Of a stretch of 64,000 bases of DNA, positions 1-12,839 are shown piece by piece; positions within the stretch are counted from its first letter, which is position 1, and every line of letters starts with the position of its first letter. The translations under genes and the position numbers were made by a program. The DNA lies in the NCBI GenBank assembly GCA_009741485.1, contig CM019218.1:42268681-42332680 (forward strand). The letters are read 5' to 3'. The DNA is from Malurus cyaneus samueli (lineage: Eukaryota; Chordata; Aves; Passeriformes; Maluridae). The notes beneath the pieces are model-generated. The model had not been told where the DNA came from, searched no databases, and saw nothing but the letters and a program-made list of their open reading frames with translations.

Positions 1-489
1 CAGACCGATTTCATAACCTGTTGTGTCCTATTCATAAGAAATTGGGAAAGGGTATGTCGTTCTTCTGGCTCCCTTCTGGCCGTCTCAGCCATTGCTTCTT
101 TACAAGGTGAGCTGACATTTTGTGGTAGGAGAGATACCTGAAGCAGGTGGTTGCTTGTTGCTCACTCTTCTTTTTGTAGGTTATCTGTCAGGTTTGCCAA
201 GAGCAAAGAAGTTTAAAACATTATTTCCTGCTGCAGAATTTGAGTTATTTTCTGTGATAGTTATCCTTTGCACAGGGCTGTTACCTTGCTTTTGTTCTCT
301 TCCTGTGAGCAGTGTGTTTAAATTGCAAGGTTGTAAAGCTGCGTTTGTAGATTCTCTTTTTGTCCTAATGCCAGTGCAGGGCACTGTCCCCTTGGGTCAC
401 TTTGCAGATGTGAAGGCAGCAACTGCATGAGCATTACTGCTGTGTAACAAAACTTTGACTAAAAATTATAGCTGTCTAGTGTTAACTTG
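1..489. other. Unannotated DNA, left edge
   Basis: No gene is supported. A donor-like site (CAAG followed by gtgagc at 108) lies downstream of a pyrimidine-rich stretch ending in ctcag at 85-89. Together they would bound an 18-nt segment (90-107). This is too short and too isolated to call an exon, and the splice signals may be chance. Short open frames here have no recognisable composition or motifs. Confidence 0.5.
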
Positions 490-765
490 CAGTGCGTGAT
501 TTATGGGGCGTGGGGGCAGTGGCAATGTCCCCTGCCCCTGTCCGCTGGGAACTGTGTAACCCCGTGTCCTTGCTACCCTGAGAGCTGGTCCTGCTGCCAT
601 CACAGGATTTCTTTCCTGTGCAGAGTGCACAACAACCATGGAGTCTGAACAGGCATGTAGAGGATCCTGCTCCAGCTGGGATGCACGAGTTACGGGTTGT
701 CTCGAATTCAGTAAGTTCTCGCGTGCTTCACCTGCCGCTGTTTTGTTGCATGCTCGCACCAAGCA
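490..765. promoter_or_regulatory. CpG-retaining cluster, possible regulatory element
   Basis: About eleven CpG dinucleotides fall in roughly 275 bases, including a closely spaced series between 680 and 760, whereas the flanking kilobases hold very few. The base composition is also richer in G and C than the flanks. In vertebrate DNA, methylated CpG decays, so retained CpG suggests either an unmethylated regulatory element (small CpG island, enhancer or alternative promoter) or sequence under constraint. There is no TATA box or recognisable first exon. A 98-codon open frame on the - strand covers much of this patch but resembles nothing I know. The regulatory role is inferred only. Confidence 0.3.
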
Positions 766-3700
766 CCCAGGAATGTAATGGTTGAAATTGCTTTGGCCTT
801 TGATAGGATTTTGGCTGTTTTATTACGACAGGATTTCTTCTGCTGAGTTTTGTGCTAGCACACATCTGCACAGAGGTCCTGACTGAAAGGCTGTCATTGC
901 CATCTGAACGCCTGTGCAGGCTAAATTACCAATGGTTAGTGTTACACATGAGTTTTGGAATGGGAACAGCAGAAGCTCAGAAGCAGGAAACTACTCCCTG
1001 CTTTCTTTATTTTTTCAATTAAAAACCCCCCACACAACAACTAACCCTTTCTCCCACCCCACTGCAAACTTCTCTAAGCGAACAGAGAAACACGACATGT
1101 ACAGTGCAGTTGATTTTTTTCTGCCTTGCTCCGAGACTTATCATAAGATCATCATGTCCTCAAAGATATTTTAAAACTTCTGGCTGTTATTTAAGGATGC
1201 TATTAAAGTCCTTGCTTTGGAGAGTTTGGATAAATGTAGAATTTAATTTAATTAACCTTCATCAGTCTTTCTTTTCTGCTTGAAAAGGTGACCTTTATAA
1301 AATGCCATTTACATACCCAAGAGCCTGCTGCTTGCATTTTTCTATGTCTATATATCTATATATAAAGGCATATTAAAACATGTTTACATATATTTTAGGT
1401 ATTTGAGGACCCTTTATTATGAACATTGGTGTTAAATATACAGACATATATAGAAAAAACTGTACCAAGTGGTGGGCTCAGGCTGTTCTAAACATTATGT
1501 GGTTAACCAATTCCCATCAGAAAATGGATCTAGAGCTGATGGATTAATCTAGGAATCGGGTAATATATGTCTGTGTTGTACCAGAGTGTTTAGAGTCATT
1601 GCAAGAGGACACAGAGGCTATGGCCCAGCCCCTGTATGGGTATATAGTAACAGGAATTCTCTGATCCAAAAAAACATGTAAACTCGGCAGGCTGAAGAAT
1701 GTTTGGGAGACCGTGGCTCAGAGTGGCCAGGTGACTGTCCATGTCACATTACTTCACTGTGTTTATTCTGAACCCCCATAGCAAGGATGCTGTCCCGTAG
1801 ACTGACCTGTCTTTTCTTGTTCTTGCATTCATCACTCATTCACATGAACAGTTTTTCCTGTTTCCTCATGCCAGGCAGTCTAGAAGAGAAACATCTCAAA
1901 AGCTTTACTCAACTAAGATAAGTGTGAATGAACGCCGTTTTTGGAGTCTATGAAGTCTAGTATGCTTGTTAAGTTCCTCAGATTGAATTTGCTTTTAATA
2001 TGCTCTTGGGGTTGGATTTCAAATGTATTTAAGTTTCTAAAGATGTGAACATATGCTTAGTAAAATTTTCAAAGGTTTTAACTTGCTTAGGTGCTTTTGA
2101 AAATCCCTTTAAATGTCTGTGTGCCTTTAATCTCCTCAATAAATTTGCAAATCCTCGGAGCCTGTTGTTCAGCATTCAGGACTTGAACAAGGTCTTGAGT
2201 CTCTGCCTTCTGTCCATATTTCTGTAGCTGTGTTTATTGCAGCTGGGAGACTTGGATACTTACTGTAACTGTGTAAATGCAAATGGATCCCAGTCTTAAA
2301 CCGGACCCTCAATACTGCAGGTGTGGGATGTTCTCTGAATAATTGCTTTAGACACAGAGGGCGTGTGGATTTTGTAATCGACATCTGTTCTGTTTCAGAG
2401 ATGGGGTTCTGCTCTCTGAGAAAATTCCTTTTTTGAACAAAGTTTGTATAAAAAAGAGGTTTCTTGATAAAATATGCTTGCTCTGATTTATAGCACCATA
2501 CAGCTCTCACAGAATCACAACCTCACTTTCTCCTGCCAGTGGAAAATGCATGATAGTAACCAGGCACGTATATTAGAGGGTGGGAATTACCTTAGTGTTG
2601 GTGTCTGTTTCTTGCCTGCTGAGTAACTTAACATTGGAGATGAATGGCAGAGCTAGTGCAAAAATAGTGCCTTGAAATCTAGCAGGCACACTGAGATTAC
2701 TCAGAAATATGCCTCTGTGGTTTAGAGCTGGAATTAGTCCTGCTGTGATGATCGCTCGGTGGTAGAGGGAAAGAGCTCTTAAGTTTCAGGCAGAACAAAA
2801 AACTTGATGAATTTAATTCCTTCAGTGTGTTTAATTTGAATAACTTATGTTTGGGCTACTCATTTTAGGACCCATCTCCATTTTAGAACATGATTTTGAA
2901 ACCCATTAGCTCCAGTAAGCTTTGGAAGAGATTGCCAGGGTAAATAATGTGAGAAATACTGCATGCCAAGCAGTGAGTATAATGGGGTTTGGTGTGATAG
3001 CTGGGAACTGGGCCATTGCTTTAAGGAAGCTGCATCTCATGTTAGAAGCTGTCTCCAGTGTTTCTTATTGCCAAATAAGTTTTTTTGTCCTTTGGTAAAT
3101 GAGTATGAAGATGATGTCACTGAAGATCATGGAGGAAATTTTAGCAAACTTACTGATTTAGTAAATAGGGTAAAGGATTTCACCTTCCTGTCTGCAATAT
3201 GAATTTTATTTTCTAAGTGAAGATGCTAAGGACGTCATTGTCAAATGGAAGCAATGTATGTATACGTCTTCTTGAGAAAGCTCATCTGCCAATTAAGCTT
3301 TGAGAACCAGTTGTTATTTTTTCCCAGTGACTGTTTTTGCATTTTACATGGCTCTATTTTATGTAATTAAAAAATACTATTAACCTAATGCAATAAAACC
3401 TTACAAATGTTGGAATGATTGCTGGCAAGTAATTGTCTCTGATATTTGTACCCCACACTACTTACCTGGTACATGACATTTGCCCTATCATGTTTAACAG
3501 GTGGTCCTTATAGAAAATGAAATTACTCTCACCAGTTAGCAGTAAAAACAGTAATTTCCTTGTCTGGGGTATGCACTAGATGATTAAAGGAGGGAATCTT
3601 TGGAAGCTGAATTTAGTGATGCTCTAGCCTATTTTACTTCTGATAATGCATCTCAGAGAGACATAGAATATTTCATTTCTTCATTATTGCATAGTGATTT

Positions 3701-6700
3701 TTATCTGTAGGATCCAACACAAAGACTTTTGAGAGTTGGAGACAGTTTATTTTGACAGCTTTGGAGAAAAAAGATGCAAGTGTCCACCTGCGACTTTCCA
3801 GCCCTGCTGCTGCTGAGCTTTGCATTAGGCCCTGGAAGGGACCTGTGTGGGGCCACTGCACTTATTCCTGAATCGTTGTGCAAGGTGGGTTTAAATCCTG
3901 TCACTGAAAGGAATCTGTGCCATTTTGGCTTATGTTGTCTCTGCAAAGCCTTGGAAGCTGTGCTGCCCTTGACTGTGAAGGCAGGTGGCTGTTGTACATT
4001 GTGGTGAGGAGCCATGCTGGAAAAATGTCTTGTCTGATTGCAAGGGGCAGTAAATACAGGGAGTGAAGGGCAGGAGAGAGACTATAGGAATACTGAGCCA
4101 GCTCAGTGAGAGCTGTTGATTTTGAGCAGGTATTTGTACTTTAGGGTGGCGTGGTTTTTCAGTAAAGTCTCATCTGATTTCTGCATAATTTCAGGTAGCT
4201 TGTAGCTATTTCTGTTCCTGAGACTTCGATAGCAGATTGCTCTGCATACACAAAGGTATTACTTTTTCTGGGAGTTCACTCTTGCATGGAGGAGAGCTGT
4301 TCAGATTCTTCTGCTCAATGCTTCCTGTTTTTCTGTAGCCTGTCTGGTGAAAGAGGGTGATATTTTGTTTTGTTTCATTTGGCTTTTTAATTTTTCCCCT
4401 TTCTCCCCTCCTCACCTTGGTGGAATCTACTTCTTTTCCTCCCTGAATCATTCTGAAGAGATGCCCTGGCTTCAGATCCTGGTGCCAGGAGTATTAATGG
4501 GATACTGCAGGCTGTCACTGGTACCTTATCTCTATGACATTGGCACCTTGCTGATGGAGAGCTGCTGTTTGGGTTCATCTGCCTGCCAGTGCAGCATCCC
4601 TCCATTCAGGGTCTTTTTCTCGGCTGCCTGCAGCAATAACTCGAGATCTGCCTGCCATCTGGTTGGCACTTCCCACAATATAACCTAGTGTTGGTTTTTA
4701 TGTTGGTTTATTGTGTAATGCTGTAAATACATATGGCTGTGTATAACTTTTGTGTAACTGCTGCAGCTGTAGCAGTGAGAAGGGGGGTTTGTGAGGCTGG
4801 GGAGATTTTGAGCTCTATTGCTAATTTGCTCTGTGAACTATGGTGCAGAATGCTCTCTTTGAATGTAATTTTTCTTTTTTTGGCCTGATTTGAAAACTTA
4901 AATCAGTGTATTTTTTTAAAGGTCTCTCAATACATTTTGAAGAGGGGGCCCTCTGATAGCATTCCTCTTATGCTGCCTATCTTCATGTTGATGGGAAGTG
5001 TTTAGATGTGGCTGCATAATATGTTCATGGTGTGCTCAGAAATTCTGCATGTGCCGTGCAACACCAGAGAGAGATTTGTGTACCTTATTCCAGCTGCAGA
5101 TCAGGGCTCTAGCTAAGATGGGAGTGTTTGATGCCAGCAGGGGTGACAGATTTACTGTTGGCAGTGTGATCAGTCACACTGGTGGCAGAGGCTCCCCAGA
5201 GCTGGCAGAGGGCAATGGGTCACTGCATGTTTTACTGCAAGACAGACATGAAAGCTAAAATGCTTGTACTGACATAAAAGCTGTCTGTTGAACTTTCTTG
5301 TTTTTCTCTTGTGCTAGGTTACATCCCAGAACACTTGGGAAACATGTGGTTCTCATTAAGTGTTTCTCAATAGCTCAACAACAGTCCCTAACTGGTGGAG
5401 GTCTGCGGTAACAGAGGTTGCCAAATCACTCGTGGCTGACAAAGCCAAAGTGCTGGCAGGCTGGTTGCCAGCTCACCTATCAGAGTCCTCTATTTGCCAG
5501 TCTTGGGGATGTGGAGATGTCATTTGCTCCACTTTGTTTTGAGGTGCTGCTTTTGTTTCCTCACATCTCGGTGTCCAGCATGGGAATGGTGTCAGATGTT
5601 AGCAGCAGCAGGGAAATCACAAGGATGCAGGAAGTCCCTTTGTGCCTGGTTATGCAACCATGGGATGAGTGTGTGATTTTTAGAAGAGAATTCTCTCTGA
5701 TCCTTCCAGGATGGTTGGTTGTCCTTCATTCTAATGTGAAACATATGGCTCTAGTTTGAAACTGAGGACAAACATTCAAACCAGAGACACAGAAACCTGA
5801 TGGTGACTGCAGTCTCTGGTGGCAAATAAAAAGCTCTAGCAGCTCCTTTAAATCTGTTGTTGTAGGCTTTTTTGTCATTGGTTGCTGCAGCTAAATTGAT
5901 TACTGGTGATTTGAATACATTTGAATAGAGACTGAAATGACACCCATTCAGTACTTTAATTTTAGTTTCACTTTAATTAATTTTCCCCGGGACCGTCCCC
6001 CCTCCCACTCCTTTACTGTTTTGAATGGTGCTTAAGCAAAAGGGGGCTGGGAGGAAGATGGATTTATCATACTGTGTCCTGTATGTAACATTAACTGATT
6101 CTTAAACAGAGCCATTACAAGGTGGATGTTTCTGGTCAGTGAGAGTTTTGACTTACAAGAAGTATTTTAACACAGAAAGACGCAACTAGGCACTAATTTA
6201 AAGAAAAGACAAGTCCTATGACATTTTGGTTTATAGAACACATAGGTTTCTGACTTTCCCACCTTGTTTGTAGCTGTAGAGCAGGAAAGAGAAACAAACT
6301 CTCCTGACTTTTCAACTCTTTTCAAATGAAGAATTGACATTTGGGAAAAATGCAAATAGGAGCATTCACTCTTTGGTACTTAATGAAAGCAGTATCTGAC
6401 TCTGTGCTATATTTGTAAAGCTTGAGTTAACCTCAGAAGTTACAGCTACGTTATGTATGCAAATTTAAAAAGAACCTTCTGTCCCTGAAAGGTGATAGAA
6501 TTTGGGGTGGACATTGTTCTCTGGAGTACTTGAAGGGTTATTTGAAAGAACTACATAGAATATGGAAGAATTAGGTTGTAATATGATGCCTTTCAAAAAA
6601 TCCTCATAAACTTTAAAACTAGGTTTGTATTGTAAAAACAAGAATTAAGTAGAGATAACTTATTTCCTTAAAGCAACATGAGGTATCTGCTTTTTATGGT

Positions 6701-7463
6701 CTTATGGTGAAGACCTTGTTTGTTTGTGTTTCGGTACAAGCTTGGAGGGGAAGGAATAACAAATGCCTCTGTCGTGGCTTCAGTCCAACAAGATATATGA
6801 AATCAGCATTAAAAGCCAGTACATCAGTGGCTGTCTCTGGCACACTGTTCTGTTCTCTGAGGAAACGGGTTTCTTCCCACACAGGGAAGATGAATTAGCT
6901 GTGTGAGGAAATGGGTTTCTAGGATATTTTTCTGCAGTCAGCGAAGTTAAGTGAGATGATGACATTCAACTTGTTTTGCTGTATTTAAGGTTTTGAGGTA
7001 CCTAGAGCTTGAAGTGCTGAATATCGAAAAAAGCTTGCAAGAAGCTCGTTTGTATTTTTCAGGCTCTGTTAAGATGTGTATGGGGAAATCAAAGCCACAC
7101 TAAGGCAAAGATCATCAGCCAGGACAAATACTTTCTTGTAATATAATCGGAGCGCTTCATCCACAAGGACTGTAGCAGGATGCAATCTTCAAAAGTGTCT
7201 TGTACTGCTCCTCTTATATAGGTCTCTTAAAAAACTGTTTGCTTCAATCACAAAGTCTTGCTCTTAATGTTCCAGTCGTGTGGTTTGGGATTTTCTATTG
7301 TTTTGCGCTGTCTGAGACGTTGGAACTAATTGCAGAAAAATCTCTATTGGAAGGATATTGTTTGGACTTTTGCATAACTGATGATGCTTAGTAGAAGTTA
7401 TTTTTCCTTTTTTTCTGCATATATTTACTGGAGATTCTGAACCTACCCTTTGGTAAGTTTGTT
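766..7463. other. Unannotated intronic or intergenic DNA
   Basis: I see no supported gene, RNA gene or recognisable transposon. The stretch is moderately AT-rich and CpG-poor, with scattered short open frames that carry no known motif. A strong donor-like 9-mer on the - strand (3461-3469, reading CAG then GTAAGT) pairs with an acceptor-like site to bound a 41-nt segment at 3466-3506. I treat that as a likely decoy. Otherwise only short T- and A-runs and the TA-rich simple repeat near 1341 stand out. Confidence 0.6.
1341..1366. repeat. Short TA/TCTA simple repeat
   Basis: An impure run of TATA and TCTA units in an otherwise ordinary AT-rich background. It is short and probably polymorphic at most by a few units. 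Confidence 0.6.
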
Positions 7464-7785
7464 TCTATCCCAGTTTCAGCTAGGGTAGAGTTAATTTTGT
7501 CTCAGTAGCTGCTACAGCTGTCTTTCGGATTTGAAATGAGAATGGTGTTGATAGCAGAGGGATGTTTTGGTTTTTTGCTAAGTCGTGTTTATTCTAAGTC
7601 AAGGACATTCTTTCCTTTGCACAAGTGAGGAGGTTTGCAAAAGAAGCTGGGAGGGGGAGCATAGCTGGGACAGGTGACCCGAGCTGACCAAAGGGATGTT
7701 CCACACCATGGAACATCATGCCCAGTGTATAACCTGGAGGAGTGAGGGGGCGTTGATCAGGGTTTGGGAAGTGGGCGTTGAGTGA
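7464..7785 (+). mobile_element. ERV-L type LTR fragment, diverged
   Basis: The stretch from the segment around 'tttcagctagggtagagtt' through an 'agctgggacaggtgacc' segment, a 'tgaccaaagggatgttcca' segment and a TATA-like 'gtataacctgg' follows the order of segments I associate with a widespread bird ERV-L type long terminal repeat, in + orientation. It is diverged and lacks a clear 5' terminal TG and any polyadenylation/R-U5 portion. It runs directly into pol-like sequence rather than into a primer-binding site and gag, so a large internal deletion has occurred. It is a dead, ancient insertion with CpG-richer content than the flanks. The family assignment is from recognition by eye; the exact subfamily is unknown. 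Confidence 0.6.
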
Positions 7786-8040
7786 GCAGTCTCTCAGAGG
7801 ATCCTTCTGTTGTGGGGTTGCTGAAGGCTGAAGAATGGCAGGAACCGATTGCCACCTTGACAGCGCACAGTCGGCAGTGTCACACCAACCAAGGCTCTGT
7901 GGTTCCTGTCCGTACGGAGATTTGTCATCTAGAGAGCCAAGGAGTGATCAGCAGGACCCTTTAATGGCCCCATATAGCCAGTGCAAAAACCTAATGGAGA
8001 GTGGAGTCTGACAGACTTAGCACGGCCTGAACAAAGTCAC
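7786..8040 (+). pseudogene. ERV-L pol (reverse transcriptase start) remnant, broken
   Basis: Two adjoining frames carry pieces that look like the beginning of a retroviral reverse-transcriptase domain of the ERV-L class. One frame ends with residues LESQGVISRT, followed by a stop at 7962-7964. The other frame, after a small deletion or frameshift, carries PVQKPNGEW, interrupted by an in-frame TAG at 7975-7977. Nothing of the catalytic YXDD region, RNase H or integrase is present. The fragment is non-functional and is joined directly to an LTR of the same orientation, indicating one rearranged provirus copy. No other retroviral gene is visible nearby. Confidence 0.65.
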
Positions 8041-8057
8041 GCTTCTGTGTAGGATGT

Positions 8058-8110
8058 AGAATCATGGGATGGTTAGGAATGGAATGTAAATCTTGGAAAA
8101 TGATCTGTGG
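8058..8110 (-). mobile_element. Possible old CR1 3'-tail scrap
   Basis: The run 'agaatcatgggatggttagg' and the following ~30 bases align loosely to the reverse complement of an avian CR1 3' end (agaatcat, ggttggaa-like and gatcat-like blocks in order). The match is short and diverged. It directly follows the ERV remnant and could also be chance similarity. Confidence 0.35.
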
Positions 8111-11100
8111 TGCACCTCAGGGGAATAAGCCTAACACTGCATGGATATTGTCACAGAATCAGCCTGGCCACTTCGCAAGCTGGCTCGAACTCTCCTTATC
8201 TTTTGTAGGCATTAGAGAATAGATGTTATCTTTGGCATGTGCTCCTACAATTCTGTGTGTTGAACAGAAGAATGTCACTTGGCTGTGCTCTATGGTGTGT
8301 GCTTCATGATGTCAGCGGGGCTTGCAGATATATTTATAATGCAAGGGGAATCAGAGGAGTCACCCACACAACTGAAATGTTTTCAAGAGATAAAGGCTAT
8401 TAAACTGCTTGAAAAGACCAGTTGGGTCTCTAGAGGGTAAAAAGCCAATTTTGACCTTACTGAAACTTTACTTGCTGATTTTACAAAGGAAGCGTTAGCA
8501 GGAGAAAAAGATAAATCTATAATGGAATTACTTTCTGCTCTACAAAATGTGCCCGGTAGCAAGATCCACTGAAGCTGCATGATCCTTAAAAAGGAAGTGG
8601 GAGCCAGAGGGTAAAGTGTGCTTTCTTCCCTCCCCCAGTGGCTGGATTTTGTGGAATTCAGCTCTTCACATCCATACTGTTTAGCATTCCCTTCTCTGGC
8701 AGTGGGACTATCCCACAAAATGTGAGGGTGATTACTTCTGTGATTGAGGGGGAGGGTGGATACTGCACTGAACCGACTATTTGCTGTTCTCTGTTAGAAT
8801 GTTAGAAATGTGCTTCTCTAACTTTCTCTTGTAGTAGTACAAACTATACCAGTTGCCAGCATTCTTATTCTGGGATAATAGGCTATGAGCTGGAAAGCTT
8901 TTTCAGTAAAATGTTATTTTGCAGTAGTTGGACTGATTCCATCAGTGCAAAATGACTACCTTGTTTAAACATTGCTTATTTTTTATCTGAAGGAAAGTAC
9001 TGCAGTTTATTTGCTCTTGCTAAGCTAGTATCTTTATTTAAACATATTGGTGCTTTTCTGAAAGGGCTATTTCTCATATCCATTGCAATCCTTTGGTTTT
9101 ACTCCTGTGATGGCTCTTATTGAAAAGACTCCTGTGTGCCTTTACTGGCACAGTGGTTAGATGTGTGCACCTTATAGGGTATTGGAAATGTTTGTTCAGG
9201 AAATATCCTTTTAGTTTGATCAACTGGCCAAAACAATGCTTACTTTTGTATTAATTCCCTGACAGATGCTGCTAACCAATGTAAATACAATTCTATTTAG
9301 CAAGTGAGAAATGAGAGGAGCTTGATCAATTTGTTTGATGTTCTCTCTCTGCTCTGACTTCTAAACTGGATTTGTTGACATGAGGGTAGGACTGAGACGT
9401 GTGAAGTGTCTCCAGCTGGTGTCTCGGGATGTGTGTGTGTGAGGATTGTTACTCTGATGAAGCCTCTGAAAAGGGAATACTCTGAAGCAGTGCATTATGG
9501 TTTTTACATTGTCTTGTAGGTGGTTACTTAGAGGTTAAAGAAGCTGTCCTCAAGTTTGATCATCTGCTAACTTAATTCCCGTTTAAAAACTGGCTGGCAT
9601 CTTCTCTGTATAAGTTCACATGTAATTCTGGCCAGCTAGAATTGCTGAGAGGCTCCTGGGTATGGAGATGAAGAATGTATGACATTGCCTGGCTAGTCCA
9701 GACTACAAAATGGGGTGGCTTTTGAGTACCCCAGCAAAGGCATTACTGATAAAGCAGATTCCTTAAATTTGACTTCTCTTGCAGGTGCAGGACCAAAGGG
9801 ATCGGAGCTGTAATTAGAGTCACTTCCTCTCTCTTGCAGTGTGCTGCCCTGAGCCACAGCTCTGTAGCACAGGATTTATGCCTTCAGTGTCTGTTGCTCT
9901 CACAGAGGGGGTTAGGATGTGTGGCACGAACCATTGCACAAGTCTTGTGAAGTTGTTTTTGAGCTATGAGAGCACAGGATAAGAAGAACAGTTCTGAGCT
10001 GGCCAGACCAGCTTCCTGCTGCGTTCCATCAGGATGATAAAAAGGTGGCAGTGGGCTTCAGTCTCCTATTCTTTCACTGCTTGCTGCTTCTACTCAAAAA
10101 GGTATTAGCCTTGGGCTCCCTTCTGGTAGCATCCGTGAGGGGATAAAAGCAGGACTTTCTCAGTTTGTTTTGCTGTGTACTTTTCCCACTTGCCTACCCT
10201 GTCTCCCTGGTTGCTTGGTGTTTTCTTCTCCACTGAACCTTTAGACTGTTTATTTTATCTTGCAGACACAACTGAAGGAATTTCCAAGAGGAATAGGTCT
10301 GAAGGAATTTTTTTTTCACTGCTCCTCTTTCTTATAATGTGCCTCGAGTTCCATGTATCGGTATATATTCAAATCCAGTAATTCACAAGGCAAACAGGCA
10401 GGGAAATGAGTCTGTAGTGTTTTTGTGAAGACTACCCAGGAGAGCTGTTGTGAATAGGACGGTATGAATAAGAGGGCGGTGTGAATAGGACGTACCTTGT
10501 TTGTTGCATTGACAGTTTTTGCTGTAACTGTTCATGTGTATTTGTGTTTACATGTGCATTCAAGTAATGAAATCCAGGAAAACATCATCGCTTCTTAGGT
10601 CCGGAAGAATGAGAGAAAAATCTCTGCAGCTGTAATCCTTCTTGACCTCGCATGTTGAGGAATGACTGGACACACTGCTCTTGAGAGATGTTACTGGAGT
10701 CATACTAATGAATTGAGATGTATGAGTTCAGTTCTTACTTCTGCCATAAATTTCAGTGATCATGAGCAAGGTTCTTAGTCTTCTGAATACCTATAAATGA
10801 GGTAAACAGATTTTTTTTCTCCTAGCCTCCTCCTCTCTTTAAATTGTGATGTCTGAGGCAGGAACCACGCACATTGTGCAAATGCACAGGAGGTAAAAGG
10901 GTCCAAGCTATCCTGTCCTGTCTGCTGCCTTGTGCCGGCTCTTTTGTGGTAAGTAGAGCAGCATGGATGTGGGAGAGACTGGCAGAAGCAGACAGGTGGA
11001 ATGACATTTTTGAGGGCTGTGAAGATGCATTTATATAGAGGGGCATAACAGAGTGTCTTTAAATATTTAGATTTTGAGAGATTTTAAAAGATATAGGAAA

Positions 11101-11401
11101 ACATTTCTTCATGAATTCAAGCTCTGCTTCTATTCACGTGTTTTTAAAAAGTGAGAGAAATGCAATATTATGAAGGCAGAAATGAGAACTGAGTGGTTTG
11201 TAGAGGAGGCAGGGAGGATGTCAGCCTTAACTTTGGGGATAATAAGGAGGGGAGAGTGGTTTTTGTGTCTCCTTTTACCAGAAGCACTCCATGTGGATTG
11301 GTGTTAGCAAAGGCTTTATGCTGTGTGCGTCACTGCTTTTGTAAATGCTGGCAAGTAACACAGACTGCTGGACTCTGTACAGAGTGCTGATCTATAGATG
11401 C
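8111..11401. other. Unannotated intronic or intergenic DNA
   Basis: No gene or transposon recognised. Around 9780-9890 two acceptor-like sites (each a pyrimidine run ending ttgcag) occur about 50 bases apart, but no matching donor with an open frame follows, so no exon is called. A brief GT repeat lies near 9429-9441. Confidence 0.6.
10450..10494. repeat. Three-copy imperfect tandem repeat, unit 14-17 bases
   Basis: Three adjacent copies of a unit resembling gtgaataggacggt. The first and third are nearly identical (gtgaataggacg) and the middle one is altered and slightly longer (atgaataagagggcggt). The first two copies each keep a CpG near their 3' end, as does the third. No coding or promoter function is visible. 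Confidence 0.6.
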
Positions 11402-11430
11402 TTTTTTTTTTTTTTTTTTTTNNNNNNTTT
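11402..11430. repeat. Poly-T tract containing a 6-base assembly gap
   Basis: Twenty T residues (11402-11421) are followed by six N (11422-11427) and three more T. The gap sits inside a homopolymer, so the true tract length is unknown. A second 14-T tract lies at 11504-11517. These could be reverse-complemented poly-A tails of retrocopies, but no retrocopy is recognisable next to them. Confidence 0.9.
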
Positions 11431-12817
11431 AACATTACATTCTAGTTTCGTGTGATGAATTTAGATTTTGCACCGAATAGTGCACTTAGTAGAAGGATTT
11501 TGGTTTTTTTTTTTTTTCCCATAAAGGACACCTCCAATGGTAGCTGTATTTGAAGGCATGGAAAATAGGTTTGAAAAGCTACACACAGCAGCTGTCATAA
11601 TTTCTGTAATATCCTGCTGTTTAGGATAACTAATGAGTGCGTCAGTTCTTCGGATATGTTGAGCCAGATCATTAATCGGTATCTACTGACCTTGCTTCAT
11701 GGAACTGGGGGGACTTCCATATGAGTTGATACATATCACCTACATTGGGAGATTAATGTCTGGAAAGGAGATGGTATAAAACTGGATTTGTGTTCATTAG
11801 AGATGAAATTGTGTACCTGGCTTAGTGTTGGGAATATTATGGTATTGGCGTATCATGGAAAGCATGGACCTGTTACGAGAAAAAAAAACAACCTTGTATT
11901 TCTAAGTTTGGGTGTTGTTCCTTAAGCCTCTCTCTCTCTCCTGCTCTGTAGAACACGAGCAACTTGTTTCATTTAATATTTCACAACCTGTCTGTAATGA
12001 GGAATTATTTCCAGACAGGTCCAGAATTTGCTTGACTTCCTGTGGCTGACTTTATGCTTCTGTTCCCATCCAGCTGTGAGGTATCATCCTTCTGCCTTAT
12101 CCTCCCATGAACTGCCTAATGTTAAAGCAAATCAGAAATGAGAGGATGTTATCTTCATAGCAGGAGTTTACTTATATCTTAAGTGATACAAAGTTTTGAT
12201 ACCTCCACAGCATATTTCTCTAGTCCAGTCTCACTGTAGATAGCAACAGCAGCATTTCTTATAGCTGAAAATTCAATGTATGTTTTCAGTAGGGGAGTGC
12301 ATTCTTGTGTGGTAATGGATGGGCATCAACCCAGTGTTTAGTTTGCAAAAGAATGCAGCACTAGCTGTAATAATGGGAATAACAACATGCATGTATGAGG
12401 TATAAAGCAGAGAGTTATTTTAGACTGCCAGGCTGAAGGTGAGTCAAACGAACAAAGGCAGATGGCAGAAGCTGCTGGGGAGAGACAGAGATAAGACATC
12501 ATCATTGTTATTGACTTGAGGGCCTGGTGTGATTCTAACAAGAAATATGTTGGTTAGCCATAATGCTGTAAGAGTACTGGTGGCCAGTGAGCAGCTGTTA
12601 TCCCTGCAAGTTTTATCTCCACCTGTAGCATTTAATCTACTTTGCCAGCTCTTGTGTGATTGTAGCAAACAGCAAGACAGAAGGATAACCATAGTGAAGT
12701 GCTTTAAATTTGTATTTTCTTGGGGGTGGATGCTTTTTGTCTTCTATGAATTTATGAAGCTATGAGTTGGGCTCTGTCTTGTCACAGACTTCTGTGGAGC
12801 TTTGCTTTTTTTTTGAT

Positions 12818-12839
12818 GTGTGTATATATATGTATATGC
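12818..12839. repeat. Short GT/TA simple repeat
   Basis: A brief impure run of tgtatatata units; no further structure. Confidence 0.6.

Noticed and set aside
3466..3506. 41-nt segment on the - strand with a perfect CAG/gtaagt donor and a fair acceptor
   Set aside because: Isolated, two of three frames open by virtue of shortness, and opposite in strand to the better exon candidates. One such donor is expected by chance in this much DNA.
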